DNA of 64,000 nt from Congregicoccus sp964517665 (GTDB taxonomy: Bacteria > Verrucomicrobiota > Verrucomicrobiia > Opitutales > Opitutaceae), in NCBI GenBank assembly GCA_964517665.1, contig CAZFCY010000002.1, positions 18,125 to 82,124 on the forward strand. The letters run 5' to 3'. The stretch's first letter is position 1. Each line of letters starts with the position of its first letter. A model generated the notes under the pieces. The model was not told where the DNA came from and searched no databases. It saw only the letters and a list, made by a program, of their open reading frames with translations. This document shows, one piece after another, positions 18,431 to 27,838 of this stretch. The translations under genes and the position numbers were made by a program.

Positions 18431-19417
18431 TCAAGCGATCACGCCGAGCCGCCGCGCGATGGCGCATTGTCCCTTGATCAAACACACACCGCCGTCCTTC
18501 CTGACGGCGCGCGCGTGGATTCCCAGAACGCGCGCCGCCTCGCCATAAGCGGCTCCCAGCACGGTGTCGCCGACGATTGTCATATCGCGCGCGTCGACGG
18601 GCATCGCCCCGATCTCACAGCCGATCAGCAGCCCGCTCAAGTAGTGGAAACTCTCCTCCCCGGACACCTTGTCGAGTATGCTCCGGACGCGGACGCGGAA
18701 AGCCTCGTGCAAAACATTGCCTCGGGCGCCGGCCCGCGCGCCGGCGGCGAAGCTTTCCAGATGGGCGCCCGTCATGAGGCCGCCACCTTCGCCGACCGAC
18801 TGCGCAAGGACGCTCTTGCGCGCGAGCAGATCGAAGAACTCTCCGGTCATGTATGTTCGCAGGCTCACCGCCTTCCCATCGCGAACCGTGATGTGCTTCG
18901 AGTGCGTGCCGGGAAACAGCAGCAGCCGCTCCGCCGCGCCCGCGCTTTCGTCCATCAGCGCGCCCACCAACTGGACTTCCTCGCCGCGCATCACATCGGC
19001 GCTCGTGCATGCGCCCGAAATGATGATCACTTCGTGAGGAAACCCCGTCGTCGCCGATCGCGTTTCGACGCGGAGGTCGGAGCCATCGACGGCAAAAGGC
19101 AGCTCCTTGTAGGGCACTTCGCACATTCCAATCGTGGCGGAGGCCATGCCGGAAAGGACGAGCGGGACTCCGGCGAGCGACGCGCCGGATCCCGCCTCCA
19201 GCCCGGCAAGGCGCCTTTCGATCACCTCGATATAGTAATCCCAGCGCGAACATGCGCCGCCACGTTCCTTCCACTTGATGAACGTGCCTGCTATCCCTTC
19301 ATCGCTGCTCGCCTCCGCAACGACGCTCGAATTCGCGGCCTCGATCAGCCGCAGCCGAAACGAGGATGTTCCCCAGTCGCAACTGAGGAAACGATGGCTT
19401 TTTGAAAGAGACGACAT
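18431..19417 (-). CDS. dgoK: 2-dehydro-3-deoxygalactonokinase
   Basis: Phosphorylates 2-dehydro-3-deoxygalactonate at O6 with ATP. It has 328 residues, against 292 in E. coli. The ASKHA-type phosphate motif is CDWGTSSFRLRL near residue 12. MRGEEVQLVGAL, FPGTHSKHI and YMTGEFFDLL line up with the E. coli enzyme, as does HYLSGLLIGCEIGA near the C-terminus. I start it at the ATG at 19417, which lies 4 bp after the dgoD stop; the frame is open further upstream inside dgoD, but that part is a shadow of dgoD. It is the middle gene of the dgo operon. Confidence 0.92.
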   Translation of the reverse strand: MSSLSKSHRFLSCDWGTSSFRLRLIEAANSSVVAEASSDEGIAGTFIKWKERGGACSRWDYYIEVIERRLAGLEAGSGASLAGVPLVLSGMASATIGMCEVPYKELPFAVDGSDLRVETRSATTGFPHEVIIISGACTSADVMRGEEVQLVGALMDESAGAAERLLLFPGTHSKHITVRDGKAVSLRTYMTGEFFDLLARKSVLAQSVGEGGGLMTGAHLESFAAGARAGARGNVLHEAFRVRVRSILDKVSGEESFHYLSGLLIGCEIGAMPVDARDMTIVGDTVLGAAYGEAARVLGIHARAVRKDGGVCLIKGQCAIARRLGVIA

Positions 19418-19421
19418 GCGC

Positions 19422-20570
19422 TCACCACTCGGCGACGCTGTCGTCCTCGTGACGCCACAGCGGGTTGTGCCAGTTGTGGCCCACTTTCGCCATCTCGATG
19501 ACCTTCTCCTCGTTGATCTCGATGCCCAGGCCCGGCTTGTCGGGAATGGCGACATGGCCGTCCTTGAAGCGGAAGACATCCGGGTTCACGAGATAGTCGA
19601 GCAGCTCGTTGCCCTTGTTATAGTGGATGCCGAGACTCTGCTCCTGAATGAACGCGTTGTGGCACGTCGCGTCCACCTGCAGGCAGGCGGCGAGCGCGAT
19701 CGGCCCAAGCGGGCAATGGGGCGCGGCCGCGACGTCGAACGCCTCCGCCATCGAGATGATCTTCTTGCACTCGGTGATCCCGCCCGCGTGCGAAAGATCG
19801 GGCTGGATGATATCCACGACACCGTCCACCAGCAGCCGCTTGAAATCCCAGCGCGAATACATGCGCTCGCCCGTCGCGATCGGAATCGCGACATGCTGCG
19901 CGATCTCGCGCAGGGCGTCGTTGTTTTCCGGCAACAGCGGCTCTTCGATGAACATGGGCCGGATGGGCTCGAGTTCCTTCGCCATGATTTTCGCCATCGG
20001 CTTGTGCAGCCGTCCGTGAAAATCGACCGCGATCCCGATGTCGGGCCCGACCGCCTCGCGCACCGCCGCGATGCGACGCACCGTCGCGTCGACCGCCGCA
20101 AACGAATCCACGCATTGCAGCCGCCCGGTGGCGTTCGTCTTCAGCGCGTTGAATCCGCGCGCGACCAGGCTCTTCGCGGAGGCGACCGACTCCTCCACGG
20201 TGTCTCCCTGAATCCAGGAATAGATCCTCATGGACTCCCGCGCCCGGCCGCCAAGCAACTGGTGCACGGGAGCCCCCAGGAACTTTCCCTTGATGTCCCA
20301 GAGCGCCTGGTCGATTCCCGCGATCGCGCTCATCAACACCGGCCCGCCACGGTAAAACCCGCCGCGATACATCACATTCCAGTGATCTTCGATGTTCAGC
20401 GGATCCCTGCCGACCAGGCACTCCATCAGCTCGGCCACCGCCGCTTTCACGGTGGCGGCCTTGCCCTCGACGATGGGCTCGCCCCAGCCGACGATCCCCT
20501 CGTCCGTCGCGATTTTGAGGAAAAGCCATCGCGGCGGAACTTGATATAATGAAAACTCAGCGATCTTCAT
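19422..20570 (-). CDS. dgoD: D-galactonate dehydratase (enolase superfamily)
   Basis: Removes water from D-galactonate to give 2-dehydro-3-deoxygalactonate, using Mg2+. All 382 residues run in step with E. coli DgoD, including the catalytic and metal residues at the same numbers: Asp183 and His185 (DFHGR), Glu209, Glu235 (GERM), His285 (APHCPLGP) and Glu310 (QEQS). The C-terminal NPLWRHEDDSVAEW is nearly identical too. It follows the TonB receptor gene by 43 bp and precedes dgoK by 4 bp, so galactonate uptake across the outer membrane and its breakdown are encoded as one unit. This is one of the surest functional calls in the window. Confidence 0.96.
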   Translation of the reverse strand: MKIAEFSLYQVPPRWLFLKIATDEGIVGWGEPIVEGKAATVKAAVAELMECLVGRDPLNIEDHWNVMYRGGFYRGGPVLMSAIAGIDQALWDIKGKFLGAPVHQLLGGRARESMRIYSWIQGDTVEESVASAKSLVARGFNALKTNATGRLQCVDSFAAVDATVRRIAAVREAVGPDIGIAVDFHGRLHKPMAKIMAKELEPIRPMFIEEPLLPENNDALREIAQHVAIPIATGERMYSRWDFKRLLVDGVVDIIQPDLSHAGGITECKKIISMAEAFDVAAAPHCPLGPIALAACLQVDATCHNAFIQEQSLGIHYNKGNELLDYLVNPDVFRFKDGHVAIPDKPGLGIEINEEKVIEMAKVGHNWHNPLWRHEDDSVAEW

Positions 20571-20613
20571 CGGCGGATGCAGGGTTGCTGGAACAGCAAG
20601 GCGCGATGAGCGG

Positions 20614-23600
20614 TCAGAACTCGATGGTGTTCGTCACTGACCAGGTGCGGGGTTCGGGAATGCGGTAGGCGGCGGGCGAGCCGTCGGGCTGGACGGTCAC
20701 GCGCGCGAGATCGCCGTCCGCGAAGACGTTGCGCACGTTGATCTGCATGCGCCACGTGTATTTGTCCATGAGCGTCCGGCGCCAGCCGACCCACAGATCC
20801 GTCGTGCCCTGGGTGGCGCCCTTGTAGGGATTCTGGACGTCGATCGTCTCATCGCCGTTCACGGTGATGATCGGGAAGCCGATCACGTTGCGATCCTGCC
20901 AGCGATAGCTGCCGCCGACATTGAAGCCGCGCAGGCGCTCGCCCTGGAAGTTGTAGTTGGCCACGATATTGAAGGACCAGGGCCTCAGCTCCGGCACATC
21001 GGAGTTCTCCAACGCGCGGAAGGACCAATACGGCGCCATGACGGCGCGCTTGTAGAGGCCGCGCACATCCTCGCCGTCGTTGCCGTGGGCTTCGGGCGTT
21101 CCGTTGACCGGGTCGTCGCGGTCGTCGTTGCCCATGCCGACCGAATTGCCCCAGATGCGGAGATCGCCGGCCGGGCCTTGATAAGCCGACCAACGGGCCT
21201 CCACCCAGTCCGCGAAGCTCTTGGCCAGATTCATGCGCCTCGCGTTCGTTTTCGAGACATTGAGAGACACCTGCAGGCCATCGAGGAACAGGCCGTTTGC
21301 CATCAACTCGAACTCATAGCCCTTGGAAACGGTGTCGCCCGTGACCGCAAGCCCCGGAGGACCGCCGAGATTGGCGACCGACTGCGTGGTGTAGTTGAAG
21401 TTCGGATCGGACAGATCGACGTAGTCGACGTTGGTGGAGTGATCGAGCCAGTGCCTGATGAAGTCCGCATCGGTGATGACGGCATTGGCGGCGAAATCGG
21501 CCACCGACGCGCGTTGTTCGTTAAACGCCTTTACGAGCAGCGCATTCGGAAAATCGAAGGTGACGCCATCCGCCGCATACTGAGCCGGGCCATCGGGCTG
21601 CCAGGTGACCGGCTTGGCCGGATCATTGTCGGCGTAACCGTAAACCGACCGTCCAATCTGCCCGGCGTATTTGCCGACATCTCCCGTGGCGCCGGGGACC
21701 CAGCCGGTTCCTTGCGAGCGCGTGAGATCCGCCGTCTGGCGGTAGGCGCGCATGGCATAGCGTTCAGCGGCGCCGATCACGCCCACGGTCGAGGCGAGCG
21801 AGCTGCTGAGCGTGGTATTGGCCACCTCCGTCTTGTAGCGGACGAGTTTCATCGTCAGGCGGTCGTTCAGCGTGGAGACGGCGATGCCGAATTCCCTGGT
21901 CTTGCCCGCCGGATCCGCCACCGAATGGCCGCGGATGTCGAGACGGTTGGCGCCAGGCTGCACGTTTTCCGACTGGTTGTAGATGAGGGAGACGTCGGTG
22001 CGGCCGGGCAGGCGGTCGCGCCAGCCGGTGGGAAGGTGCGTCACGATGCTGTAGGTCCTGGAATCGACCTCGGTCGTGTTGGCCGTGTCGGGCAGCACCC
22101 AGCTCGACCTGTATATATCGCGGAGGGTTTTCGTTCCCAGCAGGTAGGACGGAGGATTCGTGACCGCCCGGCTTTCCTGCTCGTCGGTGCGGTAGCCGAA
22201 CATTGGAACGATCGTTCCATCCAGCCAGTAGCCCTGCCAGACGAAGGCCATGGAATCGACCTTGTTGAGATCCTTCGTGCCGTTGTTGTAGAGGCGGTCG
22301 CGATCGTTCACGTCGACGTTGTTCACGATCGGCACCGGAATGTTGTCGATGTTGCCGGTGGCGTAATTATACACCTGCACGGTGGTCGCCTGCGGATTCA
22401 CCCTGGCCTTGTAGCCCTGGAGGTGGAGGCCCTCGGCGCTGGCGCCGGTCACCGGAGCGCCGAAGTAGTTCTTGATCCGCAACGAGCCCTGGAAGTTGCT
22501 GCCCGCGTGGTAGGGCATGCCGTTCGCGGCCGTCGAGATGAACTGATTCGTGAAGTATCCGTCATAGCTGGCGGCGAGCGTGTCGTTTTCCTGCGAACTC
22601 CAGAGGGCGGTGAAGACGTTTTTGCCGAGAACCCTGCCGAGGAAGGAGTCCTTGCCGGAGAGGTCCTTGAAGTTCAACTCGCCGAAGGCGGTGGCGCGCA
22701 CCGTCTCGCGCGTCCGATCGGTCCAGTTGCCGCTGCCGCCCGCCGACAGGAACATCGGCTTGCGCACCTCGGGGTTGGGCTGGCTGAAGGTGAGCGTCTC
22801 CATGATGTCGACGCTGATGGCCGTGCCGTTGGCCTGGATGTAGTTGAAGCCGCCGTATTTGGCCTTCTGCCGGTCGTAGACGATCTCGACGCCCAGCTTG
22901 TCGTTGAAGAACGACTGGGAGGCCGCGACGTTCAGCGCGTCGAAATCGTTATATTCAAACTTGTTCGGCCCCTCGAGCATGTGGTTGTAGAAATCGAAGA
23001 TGGTCGGATCGGTGAGGGAGCGCGCCTTCCAGGCGTTGATCGAGGATCCAATGAACTCGGAATCGAGCGCGTATTTCTGGTAGGTGCCCAGGCCGATGTC
23101 GAAATAGCGCAACGAGGCCGGAACGTCGCCGTCGACCGGCGGCAGCAGGGCGAAGCCCTGGGAGCCGCCCGGCCCCATCTGAAGATCGACCGAGTAGGTG
23201 CCGTTGTTGCCGATGCGATCGAAGCCGGGCGTCTGCCGGTAGCTTTGCTCGACCTCGGGTCCGGCATAGGTGGGCTTCGCGGGCTTGTTCGGGTCGATCT
23301 TGTCGAACCACTGGGTGATGGCGTCGAGTGGCGGCGTGTTGCGGGGCATGTTCGAATCGATCTTCCCCTTTTCGTAGCTGACGCGGAAGGAGGTGCGGGC
23401 CGAGCCCCTGTTCAGAAACGCGGGATCCCAGCGCGCGGCGGTGGAGAAGCGCCTGTCGTCCCGAAAGGCCGGATCCTGGCGGTATTTTGTCTCGTCGTTC
23501 AACACGGACAAGCGCACCGCGAGCTGCTGCGGAATAAGCGCCTTGTTCAGATCGAGCGTGTAACGTTGCGAGTCGAAGCGGCTGAACTGAATCGCGGCCT

Positions 23601-24192
23601 TGTAGGAATCGTGGAACGAGGCGGCGTTGATGCTGGCGTTCATGATGCCGCCCGGGCTGCCGATGCCGAAGAGAATGGAATTGGCTCCGCGTTGCATGTC
23701 GATGCGGCCGACGTTGTAGGAATCCCACGGGATGTCGGTGAGGAAGAAATCGCGGGCGTTGTCGGCCTCCGTCAGGCCGCGAACACGCGTGCTGGGGTTC
23801 AGGTTGGTCGAGACACTGGTCAGGACCTGTCCGTCGCCCTTGCCGAGGAAGTTGCCGCCCTGGCCCGCCACCTCCGTGTTGGCCGTGTAAACGAGCAGAT
23901 CGGCCGCGCTCTTGGAATTGGTGTCGTCGAGGAATTTCTTCGTGACGACCGAGACGGAGGAGCCGACGTCCTTCAAATCCGTCCGGATGCGAGTGCCCGC
24001 CAGCGTCGAGCGGGCGGCATAACTACCCTCATCTTCCGAAGCGCTCACTTCGAAAGGGGACAATTCAATCGTGTCCTCCTCATCTCCGGCGGCGGGCGCC
24101 GGAGCGGAGACAACCTGAGCTGCCAGTTGGGGCAACTGACAGAGGATCGATGCAACAATAACGCCGATGGCGCGCAGGTGTTTACAGCTCAT
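20614..24192 (-). CDS. TonB-dependent outer-membrane receptor heading the dgo operon
   Basis: Large outer-membrane importer of 1192 residues. The signal peptide is about residues 1-26, then DTIELSPFEVS (TonB-box-like), DVGSSVSVVTKKFL and FLTDIPWDSYNVGRIDMQRG in the plug, and a barrel ending in TIEF. It is clearly paralogous to the receptor at 4622-8101 along its whole length. I use the ATG at 24192; a TTG at 24213 would add seven residues. The dgoD start lies 43 bp downstream, suggesting cotranscription and a galactonate-containing or galacturonate-derived ligand. Operator-like site d is about 280 bp upstream. Confidence 0.92.
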   Translation of the reverse strand: MSCKHLRAIGVIVASILCQLPQLAAQVVSAPAPAAGDEEDTIELSPFEVSASEDEGSYAARSTLAGTRIRTDLKDVGSSVSVVTKKFLDDTNSKSAADLLVYTANTEVAGQGGNFLGKGDGQVLTSVSTNLNPSTRVRGLTEADNARDFFLTDIPWDSYNVGRIDMQRGANSILFGIGSPGGIMNASINAASFHDSYKAAIQFSRFDSQRYTLDLNKALIPQQLAVRLSVLNDETKYRQDPAFRDDRRFSTAARWDPAFLNRGSARTSFRVSYEKGKIDSNMPRNTPPLDAITQWFDKIDPNKPAKPTYAGPEVEQSYRQTPGFDRIGNNGTYSVDLQMGPGGSQGFALLPPVDGDVPASLRYFDIGLGTYQKYALDSEFIGSSINAWKARSLTDPTIFDFYNHMLEGPNKFEYNDFDALNVAASQSFFNDKLGVEIVYDRQKAKYGGFNYIQANGTAISVDIMETLTFSQPNPEVRKPMFLSAGGSGNWTDRTRETVRATAFGELNFKDLSGKDSFLGRVLGKNVFTALWSSQENDTLAASYDGYFTNQFISTAANGMPYHAGSNFQGSLRIKNYFGAPVTGASAEGLHLQGYKARVNPQATTVQVYNYATGNIDNIPVPIVNNVDVNDRDRLYNNGTKDLNKVDSMAFVWQGYWLDGTIVPMFGYRTDEQESRAVTNPPSYLLGTKTLRDIYRSSWVLPDTANTTEVDSRTYSIVTHLPTGWRDRLPGRTDVSLIYNQSENVQPGANRLDIRGHSVADPAGKTREFGIAVSTLNDRLTMKLVRYKTEVANTTLSSSLASTVGVIGAAERYAMRAYRQTADLTRSQGTGWVPGATGDVGKYAGQIGRSVYGYADNDPAKPVTWQPDGPAQYAADGVTFDFPNALLVKAFNEQRASVADFAANAVITDADFIRHWLDHSTNVDYVDLSDPNFNYTTQSVANLGGPPGLAVTGDTVSKGYEFELMANGLFLDGLQVSLNVSKTNARRMNLAKSFADWVEARWSAYQGPAGDLRIWGNSVGMGNDDRDDPVNGTPEAHGNDGEDVRGLYKRAVMAPYWSFRALENSDVPELRPWSFNIVANYNFQGERLRGFNVGGSYRWQDRNVIGFPIITVNGDETIDVQNPYKGATQGTTDLWVGWRRTLMDKYTWRMQINVRNVFADGDLARVTVQPDGSPAAYRIPEPRTWSVTNTIEF

Positions 24193-24734
24193 GCGTTGAG
24201 TGGGTTTAAACAATCTTTAGGGAGGGCGGCGTTCCTGTGCCGCGCAAAGTTTCTTATCTTAACGATCGCGCCCGGCAGGGCGTTTCGGTGGAGCGGGATG
24301 AAGCGCCTCGAGCCGCGGCGCGGGCGGAAGCGCGAGAGTCATGAAGGCGGAGAGGGATGCCGCCAGCGCTTGATTCGGGGTCATCGGGCTTCAGCCGGTC
24401 GGTTTTTTTTCGGGAGGACGAATTGCGGCAACCGCCTCCTTCAGGCAGATGCAATGCCGCTCCTCCTGAACTTGCAAGAAAAACATTCGCTTGCATGTAG
24501 TGCATTAAAAAATTTACAGCGACTCCGGCGTCCGTCCGCGCCTTCGTCGATGCCGCCCGGAGCGCGCCGCGACTCGCGATCGGGAGTGGCGCGCCTCGTC
24601 CGCGCCCTCGCTCGGCATTAATGTGGCTTATGTTTGTCGCCACCTGTTTTCCACCCCGGCCTGCCGCGATCGGCGCGCAATGACCCCGCCCCCGAGGAAG
24701 CCCGCGGGGAACGGCTGTTTCGACTCGAGCGGGT
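24193..24734. other. Long intergenic region upstream of the TonB-dgo operon
   Basis: 542 bp between the GH29 stop and the TonB-receptor start. It holds operator-like site d at 24471-24506 and a run of eight T at about 24403-24410. Open frames crossing it are low-complexity, Arg/Ala-rich and have no recognisable domain. I see no gene, RNA or strong terminator. Confidence 0.5.
24471..24506 (-). promoter_or_regulatory. Tandem 17-bp operator-like motif, site d
   Basis: CTTGCAAGAAAAACATT (24471-24487) and CTTGCATGTAGTGCATT (24490-24506) are direct repeats starting 19 bp apart and separated by 2 bp. The target should be the TonB-dgo operon starting at 24192; the distance of 279 bp is the longest of the six sites. 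Confidence 0.55.
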
Positions 24735-26318
24735 TCACTGGCGTTCACGCGAGATTCTCAACGCGAAGGCATGCCTACCGGGCTTTTCCGAAGGCATCGT
24801 TACGTGAAGGCCCTGGTTGTCCTGGGACCATTTCAGCGGTTCGTCACATCCGAGCATTGCGACCTCGCCGAAACCCTCGCTCTCGACGCCGCGCGAGAGC
24901 GAACGGATCGTGATCTTCGCCCCGTCGCCCGGCCACTGGAGGATGATGGCGTATAACATGTCGTCCTTCCGGGTGAAGCGAATGTCTTGCGCCGTAAAGT
25001 CCCGCCGCTCGCTTTCCGCGTCGTTTCTCATCGTGCCATCGACCACCGCGGTCGGCCCTTCTCCATATATCTTCCAGGGGCGCGTGCCGTAAATCGCCTC
25101 TCCGTTTATCCGCAGCCACGCGCCGATGCCCTTGAGGAGCGCGACCTCCTCCTCCGGAATCGTGCCATCGGCGCGCGGGCCGATGTTGAGCAGCAACGAT
25201 CCGTTCTTGCTCACGATGTCGACCAGGTCGTCGATGAGCGAGTCCAGCGTCTTGTACTTCTGATTCTCGATGTAGCCCCACGAGGTCTTCGACAGCGACG
25301 TGTCGGTTTGCCAGAACAGCTCGCGAGTCGACGCGAGCTGGCCGCGTTCGATGTCCAGAACTCCGGCCGTGTCCGGATACGATTCGCCGCCCAGCTTCTT
25401 GTAGTTGATCGCAACCATCTCCGGCTGCGTCGCGCCTCGGTTGTAGTAGTACGCGGAAAAGACCCGAAGATGCTCCTCGAACGCGGGTTGCGCGATCCAC
25501 CAGTCGAACCAGATGATCTCCGGCTGGAACCGGTCCGCCATCTCGACGCAGCGCAGCAGCCAGTCATCGAGGAACGCCTTGTCCGGCGGAGTCTCGCCAG
25601 CCTCGGAGGCGGCGCGGTCACGAGCCGGTCCATACAGCTCCCGGTAGCGGGGATCGCCGACGTCGGATTCCAGCTTCCTCCCTCCGCCGAAAAACCACCA
25701 GTGCTCCGCCCGGTGATTGGACACGCCGAAATACAATCCTTCGCCCCGAACGGCCTCCGCCAGTTCCTTCACGATGTCGCGCTTCGGCCCCATCGCCGCC
25801 GCGTTCCACGGTGTATATTCCGACGCATACATGGGAAACCCGTCGTGATGCTCCGCGACAGGAATCACGTATCGCGCGCCGGCCTCCTTGAACAGCCGGG
25901 CCCAGGCGGCCGGATCGAACTTCTCCGCCCGGAAGCGCGGGATGAAATCCTTGTAGCCGAATTGATCCACCGGGCCCCAGGTTTTCCGATGGTGCTCGAA
26001 TATGCCATGCGCGCCGCCCGGGCGGTACATCTCCCGGGGATACCATTCGCTCCCGTAGGCCGGCGTCGAGTAAACGCCCCAATGAATAAAGATGCCGAAC
26101 TTGGCGTCTTTGTACCATTCCGGGATCCGGTAGTCCGACAACGACTTCCAGTCCGGCTTGAAGGGACCGTCGTTCGCGACGGCGTGAATGCGACTCAAGC
26201 GTTCCATGTCATCCGGTCGTTCGACGCCATGGGCCGGCGCCATTGCCAGCAGAGCGATGATCGCCGCGCCGATGGAGCAGCGCATCGACCGTGGGATACC
26301 GGCGCCGAAGACATTCAT
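24735..26318 (-). CDS. Alpha-L-fucosidase, glycoside hydrolase family 29, exported
   Basis: Retaining exo-hydrolase that removes alpha-linked L-fucose. The 527-residue protein has a signal peptide ending near residue 31 (SIGAAIIALLAMAPAHG). The GH29 barrel shows FGIFIHWGVYSTPAYGSEWY near residue 74, YVIPVAEHHDGF near 150, and the nucleophile Asp in IIWFDWW near residue 272. KNGSLLLNIGPRADGTIP marks the end of the barrel, followed by a C-terminal beta domain. It should act in the periplasm or at the surface. It is divergent from the XylR-type regulator gene, with operator-like site e between them. Confidence 0.95.
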   Translation of the reverse strand: MNVFGAGIPRSMRCSIGAAIIALLAMAPAHGVERPDDMERLSRIHAVANDGPFKPDWKSLSDYRIPEWYKDAKFGIFIHWGVYSTPAYGSEWYPREMYRPGGAHGIFEHHRKTWGPVDQFGYKDFIPRFRAEKFDPAAWARLFKEAGARYVIPVAEHHDGFPMYASEYTPWNAAAMGPKRDIVKELAEAVRGEGLYFGVSNHRAEHWWFFGGGRKLESDVGDPRYRELYGPARDRAASEAGETPPDKAFLDDWLLRCVEMADRFQPEIIWFDWWIAQPAFEEHLRVFSAYYYNRGATQPEMVAINYKKLGGESYPDTAGVLDIERGQLASTRELFWQTDTSLSKTSWGYIENQKYKTLDSLIDDLVDIVSKNGSLLLNIGPRADGTIPEEEVALLKGIGAWLRINGEAIYGTRPWKIYGEGPTAVVDGTMRNDAESERRDFTAQDIRFTRKDDMLYAIILQWPGDGAKITIRSLSRGVESEGFGEVAMLGCDEPLKWSQDNQGLHVTMPSEKPGRHAFALRISRERQ

Positions 26319-26610
26319 CGTTCCATTCCCTGATCCTGCTCAAAGCTCGAAAGCATTGGTGATGGAAACCAACCTGTCCGGCGGCTGATTCGCGTCGCGC
26401 GCGCAGGCGGGGCTTGCGCGATTTGCTTTAAATACAGAATATTGCGTGTCATGCATCAGACGAAGCAGCAGTGGCGGTGATTCATTTTCATTTTCAGGGT
26501 AGAAGGGGGCGGCGCCTCAGGCGCCACAAACATGTGGAAGCGGAGATATCTTACGCTTTGCGACGCGGACTGTCTTTGCACAAAACGCCAGAAAACATTT
26601 CGTTTTGTCC
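26319..26610. promoter_or_regulatory. Divergent promoter region between alpha-fucosidase and AraC/XylR regulator
   Basis: 292 bp that must drive both genes. It contains operator-like site e at 26422-26457. No other gene is supported. Confidence 0.5.
26422..26457 (-). promoter_or_regulatory. Tandem 17-bp operator-like motif, site e
   Basis: TTTGCTTTAAATACAGA (26422-26438) and ATTGCGTGTCATGCATC (26441-26457) start 19 bp apart with a 2-bp gap. The near end is 104 bp upstream of the fucosidase ATG (26318) and the far end 154 bp upstream of the regulator ATG (26611), which fits control of the fucosidase and possible autoregulation. Confidence 0.6.
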
Positions 26611-27780
26611 ATGAAGCGGACCGCGACCAGAAAGAAGGCGGCTCCCCGCCCGCCGTTTCGCATCCAGCTCGTGATCGACCCGCATCTGGGTTATTGGCGC
26701 GAGCTGATTCTGGGCGCGCGCCAGTATGGTTTCGAAACCGGTCGCATCGAATTCGCGGACCGCTGGCTCGCGCACGAACCCCCGGATCTGCGGGCCCTGA
26801 TCCGGCGCGACGAGATACAGGGCCTCATCGCCGCGATCCACCGCGCGACGAACGAGTCGAAGTTCTGCGCGCTGCCGGTTCCGGTGGTCAATGTCTCGAA
26901 CAATCTTCTGTTGCCGCGCCTCCCGGTCGTCACGCAGGACGACCCGGCGGTTGGCCGGCTGGCGGCTCTGCACCTGCGCGACCTCGGCTGCCATCGCTTC
27001 GTCTTTTGGGGGCAGGCCCAGGGGCGTTATTCGCGGGAACGGCTGGCCGGGTTTCAGGAAGCCCTGGCGGACGCGGGCGTTTCCATCGACATCCAGGAAT
27101 CCCGGCTTCCGCACGGACGGAAGGAATACGAGCGCATCCTGCGCTGGCTCGAACTTCAAAAACCTCCGCTGGGGATTTTCGCCGTGCACGACAACATCGC
27201 GCTGCTCGTCCTGCGCGCCGCGCGACAACTGAGCTGGCGCGTCCCGGGGGATCTCGCGGTGCTCGGCGTGGACGACGACGAGTTCCTCGTCGCGTTCGAA
27301 CGCACGCCCTTGAGCAGCATCCGGCTGCCGGCGCGCAAGACCGGCTACGAGGCGGCGGCCGAAATCGACCGGCTCATCTGCGGAGGTCCGTCATCCCGGC
27401 CGGCGGTCCGCATCCCGCCCGTCGGCCTCGTTGTGCGGCAGTCCACGGACACCTCGTTCGTCACCGACGAGGCCGTGGCGCGCGCGGTGCATTTCATCCG
27501 GGAAAACGCCCTCGCCAGTCCCTACGTGACCGACGTGGCACGGGCCGCCGGCGTGTCCAGATCTTCGTTGCACGCCCGTTTTCGGGCCGCGCTCGGTTGC
27601 TCGGTGCTCGAGGAAATCCAGAGGGTGCGACTCGAGCGCGCGAAGTCGCTGCTCCGTTCGACCTCCCTCAAGCTCGACGCGATCGCCGAGAAGTGCGGCT
27701 TCTCGAGCTACCAGCGGTTCATCGTCCTTTTCCGCCAGAAAACCGGCGTGAGCCCGGGGCGCTTCCGGCAGAATCTCTAA
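26611..27780 (+). CDS. XylR-type AraC-family transcriptional regulator
   Basis: 389-residue regulator with two parts. Residues about 15-270 are a LacI/PBP-like ligand-binding domain (VVTQDDPAVGRLAALHL near residue 110, LAVLGVDDDEFL near 215), and residues about 285-385 are an AraC-type double helix-turn-helix (VTDVARAAGVSRSSLHARF, then LDAIAEKCGFSSYQRFIVLF). This is the architecture of E. coli XylR, but the ligand here is unknown; fucose or another plant sugar is plausible given the divergent GH29 gene. AraC-type dimers bind two direct repeats, which matches the tandem motif sites found across this window. The start is the ATG at 26611, preceded by an in-frame TTG. Confidence 0.92.
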   Translation: MKRTATRKKAAPRPPFRIQLVIDPHLGYWRELILGARQYGFETGRIEFADRWLAHEPPDLRALIRRDEIQGLIAAIHRATNESKFCALPVPVVNVSNNLLLPRLPVVTQDDPAVGRLAALHLRDLGCHRFVFWGQAQGRYSRERLAGFQEALADAGVSIDIQESRLPHGRKEYERILRWLELQKPPLGIFAVHDNIALLVLRAARQLSWRVPGDLAVLGVDDDEFLVAFERTPLSSIRLPARKTGYEAAAEIDRLICGGPSSRPAVRIPPVGLVVRQSTDTSFVTDEAVARAVHFIRENALASPYVTDVARAAGVSRSSLHARFRAALGCSVLEEIQRVRLERAKSLLRSTSLKLDAIAEKCGFSSYQRFIVLFRQKTGVSPGRFRQNL

Positions 27781-27838
27781 CCCGGACTTTTCACGCTCGA
27801 GGCGGGTCGCGTCATCGAAAACCGCGCCGGGCTCGACG

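Noticed and set aside
21085..24621. Open frame of 1178 codons on the plus strand opposite the TonB receptor
   Set aside because: High-GC antisense shadow of the receptor gene; rich in Arg, Val and Asp with no domain pattern.
24254..24748. Minus-strand frame of 164 codons in the gap before the TonB-dgo operon
   Set aside because: Low complexity and Arg/Ala-rich, no start-site support, no homology pattern.
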